From Chitinophaga sp. E66 (lineage in GTDB: Bacteria; Bacteroidota; Bacteroidia; Chitinophagales; Chitinophagaceae), in NCBI GenBank assembly GCA_019285755.1, contig CP079103.1, forward strand, positions 248,001 through 312,000: DNA of 64,000 nucleotides, given 5' to 3'. The notes under the pieces are model-generated. The model saw only the letters and a list, made by a program, of their open reading frames with translations. It was not told the DNA's origin and searched no databases. Below are positions 61,771 through 64,000 of the stretch, one piece after another. The position numbers and the translations under genes were made by a program. Position 1 is the stretch's first letter. Every line of letters begins with the position of its first letter.

Positions 61771-61847
61771 AACCTGGAATGAATTTTTGTTGGTCGAATA
61801 ATTGGATAGGTCTGCGATGAGAAGTGCACTTTCATCCCCTTAGACGT

Positions 61848-61855
61848 CAAATATA
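61848..61855 (-). promoter_or_regulatory. Candidate -7 box of the ribokinase operon
   Basis: On the minus strand TATATTTG matches TAnnTTTG; TTTC about 17 bases upstream is a near-match to the -33 element. The predicted leader is about 70 bases. Confidence 0.5.
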
Positions 61856-61997
61856 GCGTTACCTGTCGCCCGAAATCAGCCATTATTTCCTATATTCATG
61901 AATGCCGGTAAGGCAGTAATTTCCATGTTTATGAATTAATTGTTTCATTATCAATTGGTAGTGATTTTTATTTTTCCCTTCTTACATTAATTTCCAT

Positions 61998-63475
61998 ATG
62001 CTGGTGTTGGAACTTGAAAAGATCGTGCGTTCGTTGTCGCCCGCGGAGAAAAAACATTTCGCTGTCGGCAGGCAAGTATGAAGGAGCGCGGGATTATTTG
62101 CTCCTCTTCGACATTCTCTGCAAGGAGAGCATTACAATTACGGAAGCGGAGGCGATGTTTAACGAAAAAGCGCGGCCCGGCTCTTTCAGCAATACCGTGC
62201 AGTATTTGTACCGCGTGTTGACGGATCAGCTCATGGCGGTGCGTATCGGGCAGGATAAATGGTATGCCCGGCATCATGCTTTCATGAAAGCGCGCCTTTG
62301 CTTTGAACGCTCGATACCCGGGCGCGGGTTGCATGAACTGCGTAAGACGCAGCAGCTGGCCCTGCATGCCGGGGATCATGCGTTATATTACCAGGCGGTA
62401 CGTGAAGAACTGAATTACCTGTCGGGCGCGGGGTTTCAGGATATGACGGAAAAGGAAGTGGTGGATCTGCAAATGCGTGCCAAGCAGGCCCTGAAAGCGC
62501 AACACCAGATCCATGAGCACCATTCGCTCTACGAGCTCCTGAAGCTAAGGCTCATGCATGAACAGGTTGGCCAGGAAAGGAATGCGAAAATGATCAACGA
62601 CCTGGTGCTGGGAGAACTGGGACTTATCAGTTCCGGCGGCAAACATCCGTTTGAATCCCGCAAAACGCACCTGCTGTTTCAATCCTTCTTTCTCATCCAT
62701 ACCAAGCAATACCATTCTGCCCTGGCAGTCTTTAAATCCCTGAACGCGCTCTTCGAGGCGAATGAAGCATTATGGAATAATCCCCGTACGACAACCTCTC
62801 CGCCCTGGACGGCATTCTCGATAACCTCCACAGTATCGGCTACTTCCATGAAATGGTCTTCTTCGTGGACAAACTGGCGCAACTGGCAGACAAGTCCTGG
62901 CCGGAGCACTTTCGCAACCTCTGTTTCCAGACGCTGTGCCTGCACCGGCTGGGAAGCATGCTGGGGCAACGGGAATACGTCGCTGCGCTGGCTTTCGTCA
63001 AGGAAATTCACGAGCCGGTGCTGATGAGCGCGAGCCTGCATAAGACCGACCGGCAGCTGCAGCTGCTCTTGTTGGCGGGACAAGTTCACTTCTTCGATCA
63101 GCAATATGACAAGGCTAACCGGTACGTGTCCCGGGCGTTGAACGAGCATAAGCCGCTTAGTGCCTCGGTTCCGTACCGAGCCTGCAGGTTGCTGCATATA
63201 GTGATCCATTACGAAACGGAGAATTCCGCTTACCTGGATTATGATATCCGTGCCTATAAAAGATTCTACAGCCAATTTGGCCGAGCTTCCCGGGTGGAGA
63301 AGCTTTTGTTCAAGACCATACAGCTGAACCCCGGAAGTGCAGCCAGCCCCGGAAGGCGGCGGCGTTCGCGAAGATCGGGCCGGAGCTGGAAGCGATCGGG
63401 GCGCACCGGGAAGATGAGCCCTTATTGAAATATTTTGATTTCAGCGCCTGGATGATGCGGTGTTTCGGGCGGTGA
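61998..63475 (+). CDS. Large helical protein of unknown function, divergent from the ribokinase operon
   Basis: About 492 residues, almost entirely alpha-helical with TPR-like character (LELEKIVRSLSPAEKKHF, KAQHQIHEHHSLYELLKLRL, FFDQQYDKANRYVSRALNEH). It has no signal peptide and no recognisable DNA-binding domain. Breaks near 62062, 62788 and 63340 are single-base; repairing the last gives an end at CFGR, 63475. The divergent position makes it a candidate regulator of the ribose locus, which is inference only. Confidence 0.65.
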
Positions 63476-63511
63476 GTTCACCCGATTTTACGCCCTGATT
63501 GCCATAAGGAT

Positions 63512-64000
63512 ATGAAATGTTCACTTCGCCTCAGGGCTATATTGATTTCCGCCGGAGTCCTCACTGCGGGTGGGGCGGCGGCCAGCCGTCCGGCTGATGA
63601 CTGGATACCTTCCGCGTTAACGCTATCCGGGCGGTCATGAACAGGATCGCCAAAGAGCATGCTGAGCCTAAGCGGATAGATGATGCCTTTTCCGCTATAG
63701 TCTGGAAGAAATTCCTCGACCAGCAGGACTTGAACAAGCTCAACTTCCTCCAGGAAGATATCGACCGGCTCCGCAGCTGGGAGCTGCGTGTGGACGACGA
63801 ACTGAATCACCCATCTACGGCTTTCTTCCGGGAAGCCAATGCCATCCTGCGCAATCGCATGCAGGAATCTGTCAAGATCTTCGGGAGATATTGTCAAAGC
63901 CGCTGGACCTTTCCGCTAAAGATAATTATATAGAAAACCTTCCGCTTATCCTGCCAATGCCCGGGCGCGACGTATGTCCGGGAGCGGTTCGTGAAAATGC
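63512..64000 (+). CDS. prc: C-terminal processing protease (Tsp/Prc type), N-terminal part
   Basis: The start MKCSLRLRAILISAGVLTAG is a signal peptide. After single-base breaks near 63610 and 63885 the sequence continues VMNRIAKEHAEPKRIDDAFS, FLQEDIDRLRSWELRVDDEL and DNYIENLPLILPMPGRD, the N-terminal helical domain of tail-specific proteases in this phylum. The PDZ and Ser/Lys catalytic regions lie beyond the window. It is an exported protease acting on C-termini of periplasmic proteins. Only the first 160 residues are visible. Confidence 0.7.

Noticed and set aside
1..64000. tRNA, rRNA, tmRNA or 6S RNA genes
   Set aside because: No cloverleaf with a conserved T-loop (GGTTCGAATCC-type) in a matching context and no rRNA landmark was recognised by eye. 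A covariance-model scan would be decisive.

Overview
The window looks like a Bacteroidota chromosome, most likely a Chitinophaga-like member of the Chitinophagaceae. The support is SusC/SusD pairs, a GLPGLI protein, a DUF4374 lipoprotein, ExbB/ExbD/ExbD/TonB order, LytS/LytTR regulation and TAnnTTTG-type -7 promoter boxes. No rRNA or tRNA gene was recognised.

Sequence quality matters for every entry. Many housekeeping genes (mnmE, exbD, tonB, the RND pump, rbsK and others) are split into adjacent frames. Wherever I could trace the break, adding one base to a short homopolymer restored the conserved protein. I treat these as probable sequencing or assembly deletions and annotate each as one gene spanning the breaks.

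Layout. 1-9.4 kb: a LacI regulator fragment, an HPP membrane protein, an array of unusual hairpin repeat modules, a secreted zinc metalloprotease, an exbB-exbD-exbD-tonB operon and mnmE. 9.386-25.269 kb: a mobilizable element of about 15.9 kb inserted in the last codons of mnmE and bounded by perfect 19-bp direct repeats. Its left half carries a zinc-ribbon/HTH protein, tyrosine integrase, excisionase-like proteins, primase, MobC and a relaxase. Its middle carries a RES/Xre toxin-antitoxin pair and a large nested hairpin. Its visibly AT-rich right half is a defence-like cargo: an XRE regulator, an IetA/IetS-like AAA ATPase plus subtilase, a Shedu-like DUF4263 protein, and an undescribed membrane-linked operon. 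It has no conjugation apparatus, so it is mobilizable rather than self-transmissible.

25.3-49 kb: rsgA, small secreted proteins, an outer-membrane receptor plus GLPGLI protein, a TPR-LytS/LytR two-component system, a beta-helix protein, an RND efflux operon, a truncated sulfatase, a TonB receptor plus DUF4374 lipoprotein, and a TPR lipoprotein. A second array of the same hairpin modules lies at 49.0-49.6 kb, again between convergent genes.

49.6-64 kb: a MocR-type regulator divergent from a thioredoxin-like gene and a YggS-type PLP protein. This is followed by a long minus-strand operon, rbsK - GRP sugar transporter - susC - susD - two secreted ADP-ribosylglycohydrolases, which resembles ribose-utilization (rus) loci and probably scavenges ribose from ADP-ribose-like compounds or nucleosides. 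A divergent helical protein of unknown function and the start of a C-terminal processing protease end the window.
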